From Micromonospora narathiwatensis (GTDB lineage: Bacteria; Actinomycetota; Actinomycetes; Mycobacteriales; Micromonosporaceae), in assembly GCF_900089605.1 (NCBI RefSeq), contig NZ_LT594324.1, positions 2,604,001-2,668,000 of the forward strand: a stretch of DNA of 64,000 nt. Reading direction: 5' to 3'. Under the pieces are notes generated by a model. The model made no database searches, was not told where the DNA came from, and was given only the letters and a program-made list of their open reading frames with translations. The position numbers and the translations under genes are program-made. Of this stretch, positions 27,116 through 35,836 are shown piece after piece; within the stretch, counting starts at the first letter, position 1; the number at the start of each line of letters is the position of its first letter.

Positions 27116-28267
27116 GTGGAGCGCACGTCTATCGGGATCATTCTCAACGGCGTGACCGGACGGATGGGCTACCGCCAACACCTCGTCCGGTCCCTGCTCG
27201 CCATCCGCGAGCAGGGCGGCCTGCCCGCCCGCGACGGCAGCCGCATCTGGCCCGAGCTGACCCTGGTGGGCCGCAACGAGGCCAAGCTCGCCGAGATCGC
27301 CGCCCGGCACGGGCTGACGTCGTACACGACGGACCTGGACGCCGCGCTCGCCGACGACTCCCACCAGATCTACTTCGACGCGCAGGTGACCGCGCAGCGG
27401 GAGAAGGCCATCCGGACGGCGATCGAGGCCGGCAAACACGTCTACACCGAGAAGCCGCTCGCCGAGGGGCTGACCGGCTCCCTGGAACTGGCCCGGCTCG
27501 CCGCCGCCCGGGGCGTCAAGAACGGCGTCGTGCAGGACAAGCTGTTCCTGCCCGGCCTGCGCAAACTCAAGCGGCTGGTCGACGGCGGCTTCTTCGGCCG
27601 CATCCTGTCGGTGCGCGGCGAGTTCGGCTACTGGGTGTTCGAGGGCGACTGGCAGAACGCGCAGCGGCCGAGCTGGAACTACCGCGTCGAGGACGGCGGC
27701 GGCATCGTCGTGGACATGTTCCCGCACTGGCACTACGTGCTGGAGCAGATCTTCGCCCCGGTGACCGCGGTGACCGCGCACATCGCCACCCACATCCCCG
27801 AGCGGGTCGACGAGACCGGCCAGACCTACCGGGCCACCGCCGACGACGCCGCGTACGGCATCTTCGAGCTGGCCGGCGGCATCACCGCGCAGATCAACTC
27901 CTCCTGGGCGGTGCGGGTGTACCGCGACGAACTGGTCGAGTTCCAGGTCGACGGCACCGACGGCAGCGCCGTGGCCGGGCTGCGCGAGTGCCGCATCCAG
28001 CACCGGGGCGCCACCCCGATGCCGGTGTGGAACCCGGACCTGCCGGCCACCGAGAACTTCCGCGGCCAGTGGCAGACCGTCCCCGACAACGAGGACTTCG
28101 ACAACGGCTTCAAGGTCCAGTGGGAGGCGTTCCTGCGCCACGTCGTCGACGGCGAGCCGTTCCCGTGGGACTTCCTGGCCGGCGCCCGCGGCGTGCAGCT
28201 CGCCGAGGCCGGGCTGCGCTCGGCGCGGGAGGGACGCCGGGTGGAGATCGAGGAGATCACCCTGTGA
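27116..28267 (+). CDS. Gfo/Idh/MocA-family oxidoreductase
   Basis: A 383-aa NAD(P)-dependent dehydrogenase. The N-terminal Rossmann domain starts IGIILNGVTGRMGYRQHLV, with TLVGRNEAKL at the second strand and the family signature HVYTEKPLAEG around residue 115. The C-terminal alpha/beta domain carries the HWHYVLEQ His region. Such enzymes oxidise or reduce hydroxyl groups of sugars, inositols and sugar acids. The GTG at 27116 has a GAAGGAA Shine-Dalgarno. The stop overlaps the start of the DUF993 gene by 4 nt (GTGA), so the two products are made together and probably act in sequence. Confidence 0.9.
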   Translation: MERTSIGIILNGVTGRMGYRQHLVRSLLAIREQGGLPARDGSRIWPELTLVGRNEAKLAEIAARHGLTSYTTDLDAALADDSHQIYFDAQVTAQREKAIRTAIEAGKHVYTEKPLAEGLTGSLELARLAAARGVKNGVVQDKLFLPGLRKLKRLVDGGFFGRILSVRGEFGYWVFEGDWQNAQRPSWNYRVEDGGGIVVDMFPHWHYVLEQIFAPVTAVTAHIATHIPERVDETGQTYRATADDAAYGIFELAGGITAQINSSWAVRVYRDELVEFQVDGTDGSAVAGLRECRIQHRGATPMPVWNPDLPATENFRGQWQTVPDNEDFDNGFKVQWEAFLRHVVDGEPFPWDFLAGARGVQLAEAGLRSAREGRRVEIEEITL

Positions 28268-29427
28268 CCGCCCGGATCACCCTGCCCGCCACGGGCGGCG
28301 GCACCGAGACGCTGACGCTGCGGGAGCCGGCCGGCTGGCAGCGGCCCGCCGGCCCGCCGGCCAGCCGGATCGCGTACGCCGCGGCGCACGTGGTCGCCGA
28401 CCCGTACGCCGACAACGCCCCCGGCCAGCCCGCCCGGCTGGACTGGGACGCCACCCTCGGCGTACGGCGCAACCTGTGGTCGTGGGGGCTCGGCGTCGCC
28501 GAGGCGATGGACACCGCCCAGCGCGGCATGGGGCTGGACTGGGCCGCCACCCGGGAACTGATCCGACGCAGCGCCGCCGAGGCCGCCGCCTGCGGTGGAC
28601 GGATCGTCGCCGGGGCGGCCACCGACCAGCTGACCGGCGTACCGGCCGGGCTGGACGAGGTCACCACCGCGTACGCCGAGCAGGTCGCCTTCGTGCAGGA
28701 CTGCGGCGCGACCGCGGTGGTGATGGCCAGCCGGCAGCTCGCCGCCCTCGCGACCGACCCGGACGACTACCTGCGCGTCTACGGCCAGGTGCTGTCGCAG
28801 ACCGACGCGCCGGTGGTGCTGCACTGGCTCGGTGACATGTTCGACCCGGCCCTCGCCGGCTACTGGGGCTCGACCGACCTCGACGCGGCGACCAAGACGT
28901 TCGTGTCGCTGGTGCACACCCACGCCGACGTGATCGACGGGGTGAAGGTGTCGCTGCTCGACGCCGAGCGGGAGGTCCGGCTGCGCGAACTGCTGCCGGC
29001 CACCGTCCGGGTCTACACCGGCGACGACTACCACTACCCGGAGCTGATCGCCGGCGACGGCCGGCGGTTCAGCCACGCCCTGCTCGGCGCGTTCGCGGCC
29101 ATCGCCCCGGCCGCGTCGGCGGCGCTGCACCGCCTCGACGCCGGCGACACCGCGGGCTTCCGGGACATCCTGGACCCCACCGTGCCGCTGTCCCGGCACG
29201 TCTTCGCCCCACCCACCCAGTTCTACAAGACCGGCATCGCGTTCCTGTCCTGGCTCAACGGCTTCCAGCCCGGCTTCACCATGGTCGGCGGGCTGCACAG
29301 CGGGCGCGGCGTGCCGCACCTGGTGCGGACGTTCCGCCTGGCCGACGCCGCCGGCCTGCTGCTCGACCCCGACCTGGCCGTCGAGCGGATGCGCCGCTAC
29401 CTGTCCGTCGCGGGGGTGGCCGCGTGA
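28264..29427 (+). CDS. DUF993 family protein (dihydrodipicolinate-synthase-like)
   Basis: A 387-aa protein matching DUF993 (PF06187) as I know it: SRIAYAAAHVVADPYADN, LDWDATLGVRRNLWSWGLG, AEAMDTAQRGMGLDW, LHWLGDMFDPALAGYWGSTDLD, then VDGIKVSLLD-like VIDGVKVSLLDAE and TGDDYHYPELI. It has a TIM-barrel look. The Lys in VKVSLLD is placed like the Schiff-base lysine of class I aldolases such as DapA, so a (retro-)aldolase is plausible, but no activity is established to my knowledge. It is coupled (GTGA) to the oxidoreductase and followed after 67 nt by the isomerase gene. Confidence 0.8.
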   Translation: MTARITLPATGGGTETLTLREPAGWQRPAGPPASRIAYAAAHVVADPYADNAPGQPARLDWDATLGVRRNLWSWGLGVAEAMDTAQRGMGLDWAATRELIRRSAAEAAACGGRIVAGAATDQLTGVPAGLDEVTTAYAEQVAFVQDCGATAVVMASRQLAALATDPDDYLRVYGQVLSQTDAPVVLHWLGDMFDPALAGYWGSTDLDAATKTFVSLVHTHADVIDGVKVSLLDAEREVRLRELLPATVRVYTGDDYHYPELIAGDGRRFSHALLGAFAAIAPAASAALHRLDAGDTAGFRDILDPTVPLSRHVFAPPTQFYKTGIAFLSWLNGFQPGFTMVGGLHSGRGVPHLVRTFRLADAAGLLLDPDLAVERMRRYLSVAGVAA

Positions 29428-29494
29428 GTGCGCGAACCATCAGGCTCAGCAGCGCGGCGCCTCGCGCCGTCGCGGAGCGAAACGGAGCGGCGGC

Positions 29495-30334
29495 ATGAGC
29501 GCCGTCGACCAGCGCCTGGCGCGGCTGTCGCTCAACCAGCGCACCACCGAGTCGTGGTCGGTCCGCGAGGCCGTCGAGGGCTGCGTACGCGCCGGCATCC
29601 CGGCGATCGGGCTGTGGCGCGAGCCGGTGGCCGAGATCGGGGTGGCCGCCGCCGCGAAACTCGTCGCCGACGCCGGGCTGCGGGTGTCGTCGCTGTGCCG
29701 CGGCGGCTTCCTCACCGCCTCCGGTGCGGCCGGCCGGGCGGCGCTGGCGGACAACCGGCACGCGATCGACGAGGCGGCCGGCCTGGGTACGGACTGCCTG
29801 GTCATGGTCGTCGGCGGCCTACCGCCCGGCTCCCGCGACCTGCGGGGCGCCCGACAGCGGGTGGCCGACGCGCTCGCCGAGCTGGCCCCGTACGCGGGCG
29901 AGCGCGGCGTACGACTGGCCCTGGAACCGCTGCACCCCATGTACTGCGCCGACCGGGCCGTCCTGTCCACCCTCGGGCAGGCGCTCGACCTCGCCGAACA
30001 GTTCCCGGTCGAGCGGGTGGGCGTCGTGGTCGACACGTTCCACCTCTGGTGGGACCCGGACGTGTGGCGGCAGATCTCGCGCGCCGGCCAGCGCATCGCC
30101 AGCTTCCAGGTGTGCGACTTCCTCACCCCGCTCCCGGCCGACGTGCTGCTCGGGCGGGGCATGATGGGCGACGGCCACATCGATTTCCCGCCGTTCCGTC
30201 GGGCGGTCGAGCAGGCCGGCTACACGGGCGACACCGAGGTGGAGATCTTCAACGCCGAGGTGTGGGCGACCGATCCCGACGAGGTCCTCGCGACCATGAA
30301 GGACCGCTACGTCCGGCTGGTGCTGGCCGACTGA
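29495..30334 (+). CDS. Sugar phosphate isomerase/epimerase family protein (AP endonuclease 2 fold)
   Basis: A 279-aa xylose-isomerase-like TIM barrel. Metal-binding positions are visible as Glu in LALEPLHPMY, Asp and His in VVVDTFHLWWDPDV and Glu in DTEVEIFN. Related enzymes are hydroxypyruvate isomerases, inosose isomerases or dehydratases, and 3-keto-sugar epimerases. With a glycerate kinase gene directly after it, a hydroxypyruvate/tartronate-semialdehyde step is one option. The 67-nt spacer before it holds only a 6-bp hairpin. The TGATG overlap couples it to the kinase. Confidence 0.85.
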   Translation: MSAVDQRLARLSLNQRTTESWSVREAVEGCVRAGIPAIGLWREPVAEIGVAAAAKLVADAGLRVSSLCRGGFLTASGAAGRAALADNRHAIDEAAGLGTDCLVMVVGGLPPGSRDLRGARQRVADALAELAPYAGERGVRLALEPLHPMYCADRAVLSTLGQALDLAEQFPVERVGVVVDTFHLWWDPDVWRQISRAGQRIASFQVCDFLTPLPADVLLGRGMMGDGHIDFPPFRRAVEQAGYTGDTEVEIFNAEVWATDPDEVLATMKDRYVRLVLAD

Positions 30335-31539
30335 TGCGTATCGTCGTCGCGCCGGACTCGTTCAAGGGCAGCATCACCGCCGACGACGCCGCTCGGGCCC
30401 TGGCCCACGGTTGGCTCGCCTGCCGGCCCGGCGACGACATACGGCTGCTGCCCCTGGCCGACGGCGGCGAGGGCACGGTCGACGCCTTCGCCGCCGCCCT
30501 GCCCGGCGCCGAGCGCCGCACGGTGGCCGTGCCCGGCCCCGACGGGCGTCCGGTCGACGCAGCCTGGCTGCTGTTGCCCGACGGCGGGGCCGTGCTGGAA
30601 CTCGCCCAGTCCAGCGGCCTGCCGCTGATGGCCGCGCCGGATCCGCTGGGCGCCCACACCTACGGGCTCGGCATGGTCGCCCGAGCCGCTCTCGACGCCG
30701 GCGCGACCCGTCTCGTCATCGGCCTCGGCGGTTCCGCGTCGACCGACGGCGGCACCGGCGCGCTGCGCGCCCTCGGCCTGCGGCTGCGTGACGTGCAGGG
30801 CCGGGAGCTGCCGCTCGGCGGTGCCGCGCTGACCGACCTGGCCGAGATCGACGTCACCGACCTGCTCCCGGCGCCGCCCGGCGGGGTGCAGGTGCTGGTC
30901 GACGTGACCGCGCCGCTGACCGGCCCGGCCGGCGCCGCCACCGTGTACGGGCCGCAGAAGGGCGCGGCCCCGGCTGACGTGACGCTGTTGGACGCGGCGC
31001 TGCGCCGGCTCGCCGGCCTGGCCGGCGGTGACCCCGCCGAATCGGGAGCCGGCGCGGCGGGCGGCACCGCGTACGGCCTGGCCGCGCTGTGGGGTGCGCG
31101 GATCGTCCCGGGCGCGACGACCATCGCCGCGCTGGTCGGGCTGGCGGACGCGCTCGCCGGCGCGGACGTGCTGCTCACCGGTGAGGGACGGTTCGACGAG
31201 ACCTCGCTGACCGGCAAGGTCGTCGGGTCGCTGCTGGCGGCCGGGGCTGGCGGAGCCCGCGTCGGAGTGGCCGCCGGGCAGGTCACGGGGCCGGTCCCCG
31301 GATCGGTGGCGGCGGTGTCCCTGGTGGAGCTCGCCGGATCGGTCGACGCGGCACTGCACTACCCGGCGCGGTGGTTGACCGAGGCCGGTGCCGTGCTGGC
31401 AGGCCGGCTGGGCGCCGGTCGGGTGCCTGCCGTCGGCTGTCAAATGCCGGATCGCTGCCCGGCCGGCATCCGCTCGTCGGGTCGTCAGATCGCCGTCCCG
31501 GGCGGGGATTTCAGCAGCGACGCCGCCTCGGCCGGGTAG
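30334..31539 (+). CDS. Glycerate kinase with read-through tail
   Basis: A 401-aa glycerate kinase of the GlxK/GarK family, which phosphorylates D-glycerate with ATP. Family motifs are VAPDSFKGSITADDAARA at the start, PLADGGEGTVDA, VIGLGGSASTDGGTGAL, VYGPQKGA and TGEGRFDETS. The normal domain ends near residue 370 (PARWLTEAGAVLAGRLGAG). The last 30 or so residues are unlike the family, and 55 nt of them are antisense to the next, low-GC gene, so an incoming fragment may have replaced the original stop. It starts within the isomerase stop (TGATG). This is the likely exit step of the pathway, to 2- or 3-phosphoglycerate. Confidence 0.9.
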   Translation: MRIVVAPDSFKGSITADDAARALAHGWLACRPGDDIRLLPLADGGEGTVDAFAAALPGAERRTVAVPGPDGRPVDAAWLLLPDGGAVLELAQSSGLPLMAAPDPLGAHTYGLGMVARAALDAGATRLVIGLGGSASTDGGTGALRALGLRLRDVQGRELPLGGAALTDLAEIDVTDLLPAPPGGVQVLVDVTAPLTGPAGAATVYGPQKGAAPADVTLLDAALRRLAGLAGGDPAESGAGAAGGTAYGLAALWGARIVPGATTIAALVGLADALAGADVLLTGEGRFDETSLTGKVVGSLLAAGAGGARVGVAAGQVTGPVPGSVAAVSLVELAGSVDAALHYPARWLTEAGAVLAGRLGAGRVPAVGCQMPDRCPAGIRSSGRQIAVPGGDFSSDAASAG

Positions 31540-32426
31540 CCGCCGCGCCCCGACCGCAGAGCCGTGGCGGCGATGCGGATCAGGTCGATGTTGACGCCGG
31601 CGGCGCCACTGGGGTCGTGCACCTTCAACCGCACATCCAGGCTTACCGCGGTTCCGCCCCAGCCCTGCGCCTCGATGTTCAGGTGGGCGATCTTCTCGGA
31701 TCCCAACTGCGGAAGGTAACCGAGAGGAGCCAGCTGAACCTTGTCCGACCCCAGGGCGTTCAGTTTGGACTGCTTCTTGGTGTTGGAGTTCTCGACCAGG
31801 TTACGGAAATCCTCGGTGCCCCCCAGATTGACCTGATAGGAACTGGCCAGGGTGAGGCCACGCTCCTCGAGCAACCGCAGCAGGGTGTGATGCACCACGG
31901 AGGTGCCGAACTGGCTGGCCAGGTCATCGCCGAGTAACGGCAGGCCAGCCTCCTCGAAACGCCCGAGCCATGAGGGTTCCCGGGCAATCGCGTCCGACGT
32001 CGTGTTGATGAACGCCACCCCCGCCGTCAGGGCCGCCTCGGCGTACGCCTGAGCGGTCTCCGGCCTGCCGCTCGGCGCCGAGTAGAGCAGCACCTCGGCG
32101 TCCTTCAGGGCGTGCGCGACCCGCTCGATCTCCGTCGAGTCCACGAGGCCGCGCTGCACTGTCACGTCCGAAGGCGGCAGTTCCGCGTCAAGACGGGGAA
32201 AGTTGTTGGGCGGCAGGAAGATCGCCTCGTGGAGGTCCTCACCCACCTTGGCGTCGGAGATGGCGAAGGCCGCGACGACGTCGATGTCGCCGACTCCCAG
32301 TCCAGAGATCTCCGGCCGGTGAATGCCCACCAGGCTGCCGGTGTCGCGATAGAAGGAGATCCCCTGCACCAGCGCCGACGTGTTGTTGCCCACCCCGACG
32401 ACGGCGACCCTCACCTTTTCGATCAT
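31485..32426 (-). CDS. Inositol-3-phosphate synthase-like protein, divergent and low GC
   Basis: A 313-aa relative of actinobacterial Ino1, which makes inositol-1-phosphate from glucose-6-phosphate with NAD+. The NAD motif VRVAVVGVGNNTSALVQGISFY, NTTSDAIAREPSW, QVNLGGTEDF and HDPSGAAGVNIDLIRIA align with Ino1. It is about 50 residues shorter than the usual length, and the strongly conserved GDDIKSQ active-site segment reads GDDLASQ, so a catalytic lysine is replaced by Ala. Sampled 60-nt stretches are about 57% G+C, against over 70% around it. It overlaps the kinase 3' end by 55 nt. It may be a transferred paralogue with altered chemistry. Confidence 0.8.
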   Translation of the reverse strand: MIEKVRVAVVGVGNNTSALVQGISFYRDTGSLVGIHRPEISGLGVGDIDVVAAFAISDAKVGEDLHEAIFLPPNNFPRLDAELPPSDVTVQRGLVDSTEIERVAHALKDAEVLLYSAPSGRPETAQAYAEAALTAGVAFINTTSDAIAREPSWLGRFEEAGLPLLGDDLASQFGTSVVHHTLLRLLEERGLTLASSYQVNLGGTEDFRNLVENSNTKKQSKLNALGSDKVQLAPLGYLPQLGSEKIAHLNIEAQGWGGTAVSLDVRLKVHDPSGAAGVNIDLIRIAATALRSGRGGYPAEAASLLKSPPGTAI

Positions 32427-32508
32427 GGACTGAGGGTACCGGTGACGGCATCAACGATGGTCCCGTCGCGGTCGTACGCATCCGTCGCCACCGCACCCGC
32501 TTCGGTCG

Positions 32509-32552
32509 AACGCGGTGGGGCGGCGGCCTCCGCGCCGCCGCCCCACCGCGTT
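32509..32552. terminator. Strong hairpin terminator
   Basis: A perfect 19-bp inverted repeat (32509-32527 with 32534-32552) and a 6-nt loop lie just after the stop of the leftward sugar-dehydrogenase-like gene. Confidence 0.75.
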
Positions 32553-32561
32553 GCGTGCCCG

Positions 32562-34667
32562 TCAGGCGGCCGGCGTGCCCGTCACCGTGAACAGACGGGT
32601 ACGGCCGATGTTGTCGAACGAGCCGAAGCCCACCCGACCGGAGGCGAAGGTGGTGTCCTTCGCGGTCAGCAGCGGATCCTTGTGCCCGTCGACGTAGACG
32701 GCGATCTCACCGGTGGCGGGCAGGTGCACGACCCGCACCTTGTGCCAGTCGGCGTCGGTGATCGCCGGGTTCGCGCCGCGGGAGCGTCCGTTCCACTGCT
32801 GGTCGATCCGCTCCCGGTCGGCGTTGTTGACCTTGAAGATGCCGTTGTGCGGGTAGATCGAGTTGTCGGTGGACAGGTGCGCGTAGTAGTACTGCGTGTC
32901 CGACTGCCAGCCGAAGACGACGATCACGTCACGGTTGGTGATCTCGACCGGTGTGTCGAGGCGTACCCGGGCGTCGATCTGCACCGACGACCAGGCCGGG
33001 CCCTTGGTCAGAACGGCGTACTCGAACGGCCGGCGCGGGCCGGGGCGGCTCACGCCCTCCTCGGCGAGGATCACCTCGTCACCGTCGAAGCGCCACTTCG
33101 ACGGGGTCACCGGCGCCCAGTTCGTCGCGCCGCCGGTGTGGACCACCTTGGTCCTGCCCACATCGCCCTCCGCGACCGTCCTGGTGCCGACCACCTTCCA
33201 GATCTTCGCATTGGCCTTGGCCACGATGTAGAGCTCACCGGCCGCGTCGGTGCCGAAGCGCAGGTCGACCCGGTTCGGGTCGCCGGGCGCGCCGGGCCCG
33301 GAGAGGTCCTGCATCCGCACCAGCTCGCCAGCGGTGGTGTACAGGGCGAGGCGGTGGATCGGGGCGAGCCCTTCGCCGCGGCGCATCTCGTTCGCCTCGG
33401 TGTAGAGGACCCGACCGTCGACCAGGTCACCGAAGACGTACTTGCCCTTCAGCGCCGGCAGCGCCCTGCCGCGATAGACGAACCCGCCCGCCACCGCGAC
33501 GCCGACGTCCGAGGTGCAGTTCCAGCCCGGGGCCGGGTCGTGGTCGTACGCGGCCACCGGGTACGTGTAGCCGTACTTCGCGTCGTCGGCCGGCAGCGGG
33601 TAGAGCTTGTCACAGGGCTTGGTGGCCGCCTTGTCGAAGACCCACGAGCCCTCGCGCTCGCTCCAGCCGAAGTTGTCCCCGGCCCGGACCTCGTAGATCG
33701 CCTCGACGGCGTGCTCGCCGATGTGGCCCAGGAACATCCGGCCGGTGGCCCGGTCCCAACTGAACCGGTGCGGGTCGCGGAAGCCCACCGCGTAGATCTC
33801 GCCGAGCGCACCGGACTGCCCGACGAACGGGTTGTCGGCCGGGATCCCGTACCGGCCGTTGGCCGAGTTGGTGCCGCGCGGGTCGATGCGCAGCAGCTTG
33901 CCGTGCGGCAGGCCCATGTCCTGCGGGTCGCCGTTGCGGTAGCCCTGGCCGCCGTCGCCGACGGCCAGGTAGAGCATCCCGTAGTCCCGGTCGTGCGGCT
34001 TCGCGGTCGGGTTGAAGTTGATCTCCTGGATGCCGTGGATCTGGCCACCGAAGCCGATGCGCAGCAGCTCCCGGTGCGTCCCGGCGAAGGTGTCGGCGGC
34101 CGGGTCGGTGGCCGTCCACTCGGTGATGACGCCCTGGTAGATGGTGCTCGGCTGGGCGTAGTCCGGCGTCCTGGTGGCGAGCGACGCCTGCTCGGTGTGG
34201 ATGGTGTAGAAGCGGCCGTTGCGCGCGAAGTCCGGGTGGAACGCGACGTACCCGAAGCCCTGGCCGAGGCCGCGGCCGGAGAAGAACTGCGGCGCGAACG
34301 TGGCCGCCACGTCCAGGTAGACGTGCGGCACGCCGTTCTCGACCAGGTACAGGTTGCCGTTGAGGTCCGGCACGGCCCGGCGGCCGGAGCCGTCGGGCAG
34401 CTCGCTGATGGTGTTGATCCGGGCCTTGCGCATCAGCCGCTGGTCGACCGGCGCCGGGTTCGGGTCCGACTGCGGGAAGCTGGCGTACTCCTGCAACACC
34501 AGACCCAGCCGGGACTGGTCCGGTGTCTCGGAAATCGGGTCGTAGATCGCCCCGGCGGCCCGGGCGGGCGCGGCGACCAGGGTGGACAGGACGAGGGTGG
34601 CGGCTGTGACTCCGGCCGTCAGCGCGGCTCTGCGGAGCCTGCCGGTGCTGCCAGCGCGTATGAACAC
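32562..34667 (-). CDS. Secreted glucose/sorbosone dehydrogenase-type protein with C-terminal jelly-roll domain
   Basis: A 701-aa exported protein. The basic N-terminus plus hydrophobic stretch ends at APARAAG, a signal peptidase site. A PQQ-type GSDH six-bladed propeller follows (about residues 65-460) with YVAFHPDF, YLAVGDGGQG, GEIYAVGFRDPHRFSWD, DNFGWSEREGSW and GKYVFGDLVDGRV. The last 190 residues form a concanavalin-like (LamG/DUF1080-type) domain beginning near KWRFDGDEVIL. It probably oxidises or binds extracellular sugars. PQQ dependence is inferred. The GTG at 34667 has an AAGGAG Shine-Dalgarno. It is the second gene of an operon behind LacI-type operators. Confidence 0.85.
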   Translation of the reverse strand: MFIRAGSTGRLRRAALTAGVTAATLVLSTLVAAPARAAGAIYDPISETPDQSRLGLVLQEYASFPQSDPNPAPVDQRLMRKARINTISELPDGSGRRAVPDLNGNLYLVENGVPHVYLDVAATFAPQFFSGRGLGQGFGYVAFHPDFARNGRFYTIHTEQASLATRTPDYAQPSTIYQGVITEWTATDPAADTFAGTHRELLRIGFGGQIHGIQEINFNPTAKPHDRDYGMLYLAVGDGGQGYRNGDPQDMGLPHGKLLRIDPRGTNSANGRYGIPADNPFVGQSGALGEIYAVGFRDPHRFSWDRATGRMFLGHIGEHAVEAIYEVRAGDNFGWSEREGSWVFDKAATKPCDKLYPLPADDAKYGYTYPVAAYDHDPAPGWNCTSDVGVAVAGGFVYRGRALPALKGKYVFGDLVDGRVLYTEANEMRRGEGLAPIHRLALYTTAGELVRMQDLSGPGAPGDPNRVDLRFGTDAAGELYIVAKANAKIWKVVGTRTVAEGDVGRTKVVHTGGATNWAPVTPSKWRFDGDEVILAEEGVSRPGPRRPFEYAVLTKGPAWSSVQIDARVRLDTPVEITNRDVIVVFGWQSDTQYYYAHLSTDNSIYPHNGIFKVNNADRERIDQQWNGRSRGANPAITDADWHKVRVVHLPATGEIAVYVDGHKDPLLTAKDTTFASGRVGFGSFDNIGRTRLFTVTGTPAA

Positions 34668-34706
34668 GCGGGTTCTCCTTCTCGGTGGGACGGTGCCGAG
34701 CAACGG

Positions 34707-35657
34707 TCAGCGGGCCATGTAGCGGTACTGCTTGGCGATGTCGCCCGCCGGGATCACACTGTCGAGGAACATGAGTCCGTCCATGCGGCAGTCGCACGGG
34801 TTGCGCTCGAGGGTGTTCTGCGGGAAGCTCCCGCCGATCTTGATGCCGCGCGGGTCGGTGGCGCTGGTGACGTGCGGGCCGGGTCCGGAGACCCGCCACG
34901 GGTCGCCGGCGACGGTGTAGAAGCCGTCGACCGGCTCGCCGTCGCGGTAGAGCGCCATGGTGCCGGTGGTGAAGTCGTAGGTGGCGGCGAGGTGCACCCA
35001 CTTCCCCTTCGGCAGCAGGGTCCGCCAGTCCTCACTCGCGGCGAACGTCTGCGAGGCCCCGCCGTCGAGGCGCCGGCCCAGGGCGACCAGCCGCAGCTCC
35101 CCGTTGACGTCGATGAGTTCGAGCAGGGCCCGTACGGCGTGGCCGTCGGAGTCGCCGGTCAGCACGCCGGCCAGGCCGATCGCGTTGTACCGGTCGGTCG
35201 GGTTGGCGGTGGTGGAGTTGAGCGCCGGCCCGTCCATCTCCCGCTTGAACCAGCCCATCACGGTCGCGCCCTCGGCGCCGTTGAACGCACGCAGCGTCCG
35301 TACGCCGCTGGACGACCAGGTCCCGGCCTTCCAGTCGTCGTTGCCGGCGACCTCCGGGTTGACCTGCCGGGTCTGCAGCGCGTTGCCGCTGCCCTTGTAC
35401 GCGTGGTCGGGCACCCGCATGGCCGTGCCCCCGTTGATCAGTTCGATCTCGGTGCCGGACCGGCCCAGGTCGCGTTCGAGCGCGGCGTCGCCGGGCACCG
35501 GGTGGTCGAAGTCGTAGAAGGCGACCAGGTGCGACCACAGTGCCGGGTGGACGTCGTGCGGGCCGGGCCGGTCGGCGCGGGCGGGGCTCGCCCCGGCGGT
35601 CAGGGCCAGGCCCAGCAGTGTGGCGGCCGCGACGGCGGCCCGTCTGCTTCTTCTCAT
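34707..35657 (-). CDS. Secreted LamG/concanavalin-like protein
   Basis: A 316-aa exported protein. A signal peptide (MRRSRRAAVAAATLLGLALTAG, cleaved near ASPARAD) precedes one jelly-roll domain containing VAFYDFDHPVPGDAALERD, TVMGWFKRE, KWVHLAATYDFTTGTMALYRDG and IKIGGSFPQN, the pattern of LamG-type glycan-binding folds. CDCRMDGLMFLD near the end may form a disulphide. The ATG at 35657 is preferred because GGAG lies 8 nt upstream. A start 15 nt earlier is possible. It is transcribed with the GSDH-like gene and may act as a polysaccharide-binding partner. Confidence 0.78.
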   Translation of the reverse strand: MRRSRRAAVAAATLLGLALTAGASPARADRPGPHDVHPALWSHLVAFYDFDHPVPGDAALERDLGRSGTEIELINGGTAMRVPDHAYKGSGNALQTRQVNPEVAGNDDWKAGTWSSSGVRTLRAFNGAEGATVMGWFKREMDGPALNSTTANPTDRYNAIGLAGVLTGDSDGHAVRALLELIDVNGELRLVALGRRLDGGASQTFAASEDWRTLLPKGKWVHLAATYDFTTGTMALYRDGEPVDGFYTVAGDPWRVSGPGPHVTSATDPRGIKIGGSFPQNTLERNPCDCRMDGLMFLDSVIPAGDIAKQYRYMAR

Positions 35658-35698
35658 CGGGAGGTGCTCCATTCGTCGGTACGCGGTGGTGGCCGCTG

Positions 35699-35713
35699 AC
35701 GAAAGCGCTTACG
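35699..35713. promoter_or_regulatory. LacI-type operator of the LamG/GSDH operon
   Basis: GAAAGCGCTTAC (35701-35712) lies about 43 nt upstream of the leftward LamG-like start. It is identical over 12 bp to sites at 24213 and 35843. Confidence 0.8.
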
Positions 35714-35836
35714 TGGCCAGGCGCGGGGCCGTGCTCGATCGCATTGGCGTCGGGAGATACGTCTGAACAGGACCGCTGGCCGCCGTACGGCCGAGGTGAG
35801 GCTCGCCGTACGGCGATCAGGCAGCGGCGGTGCCGA

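Noticed and set aside
29441..29494. GC-rich spacer before the isomerase gene as a small RNA or repeat element
   Set aside because: Only a 6-bp stem is visible and no second copy was noticed in the window.
32112..35699. A nearly 1200-codon open frame on the plus strand
   Set aside because: It is antisense to the inositol-synthase-like, GSDH-like and LamG genes, has the Asp/Val/Gly/Arg-rich composition of a codon-bias shadow, and shows no domain.
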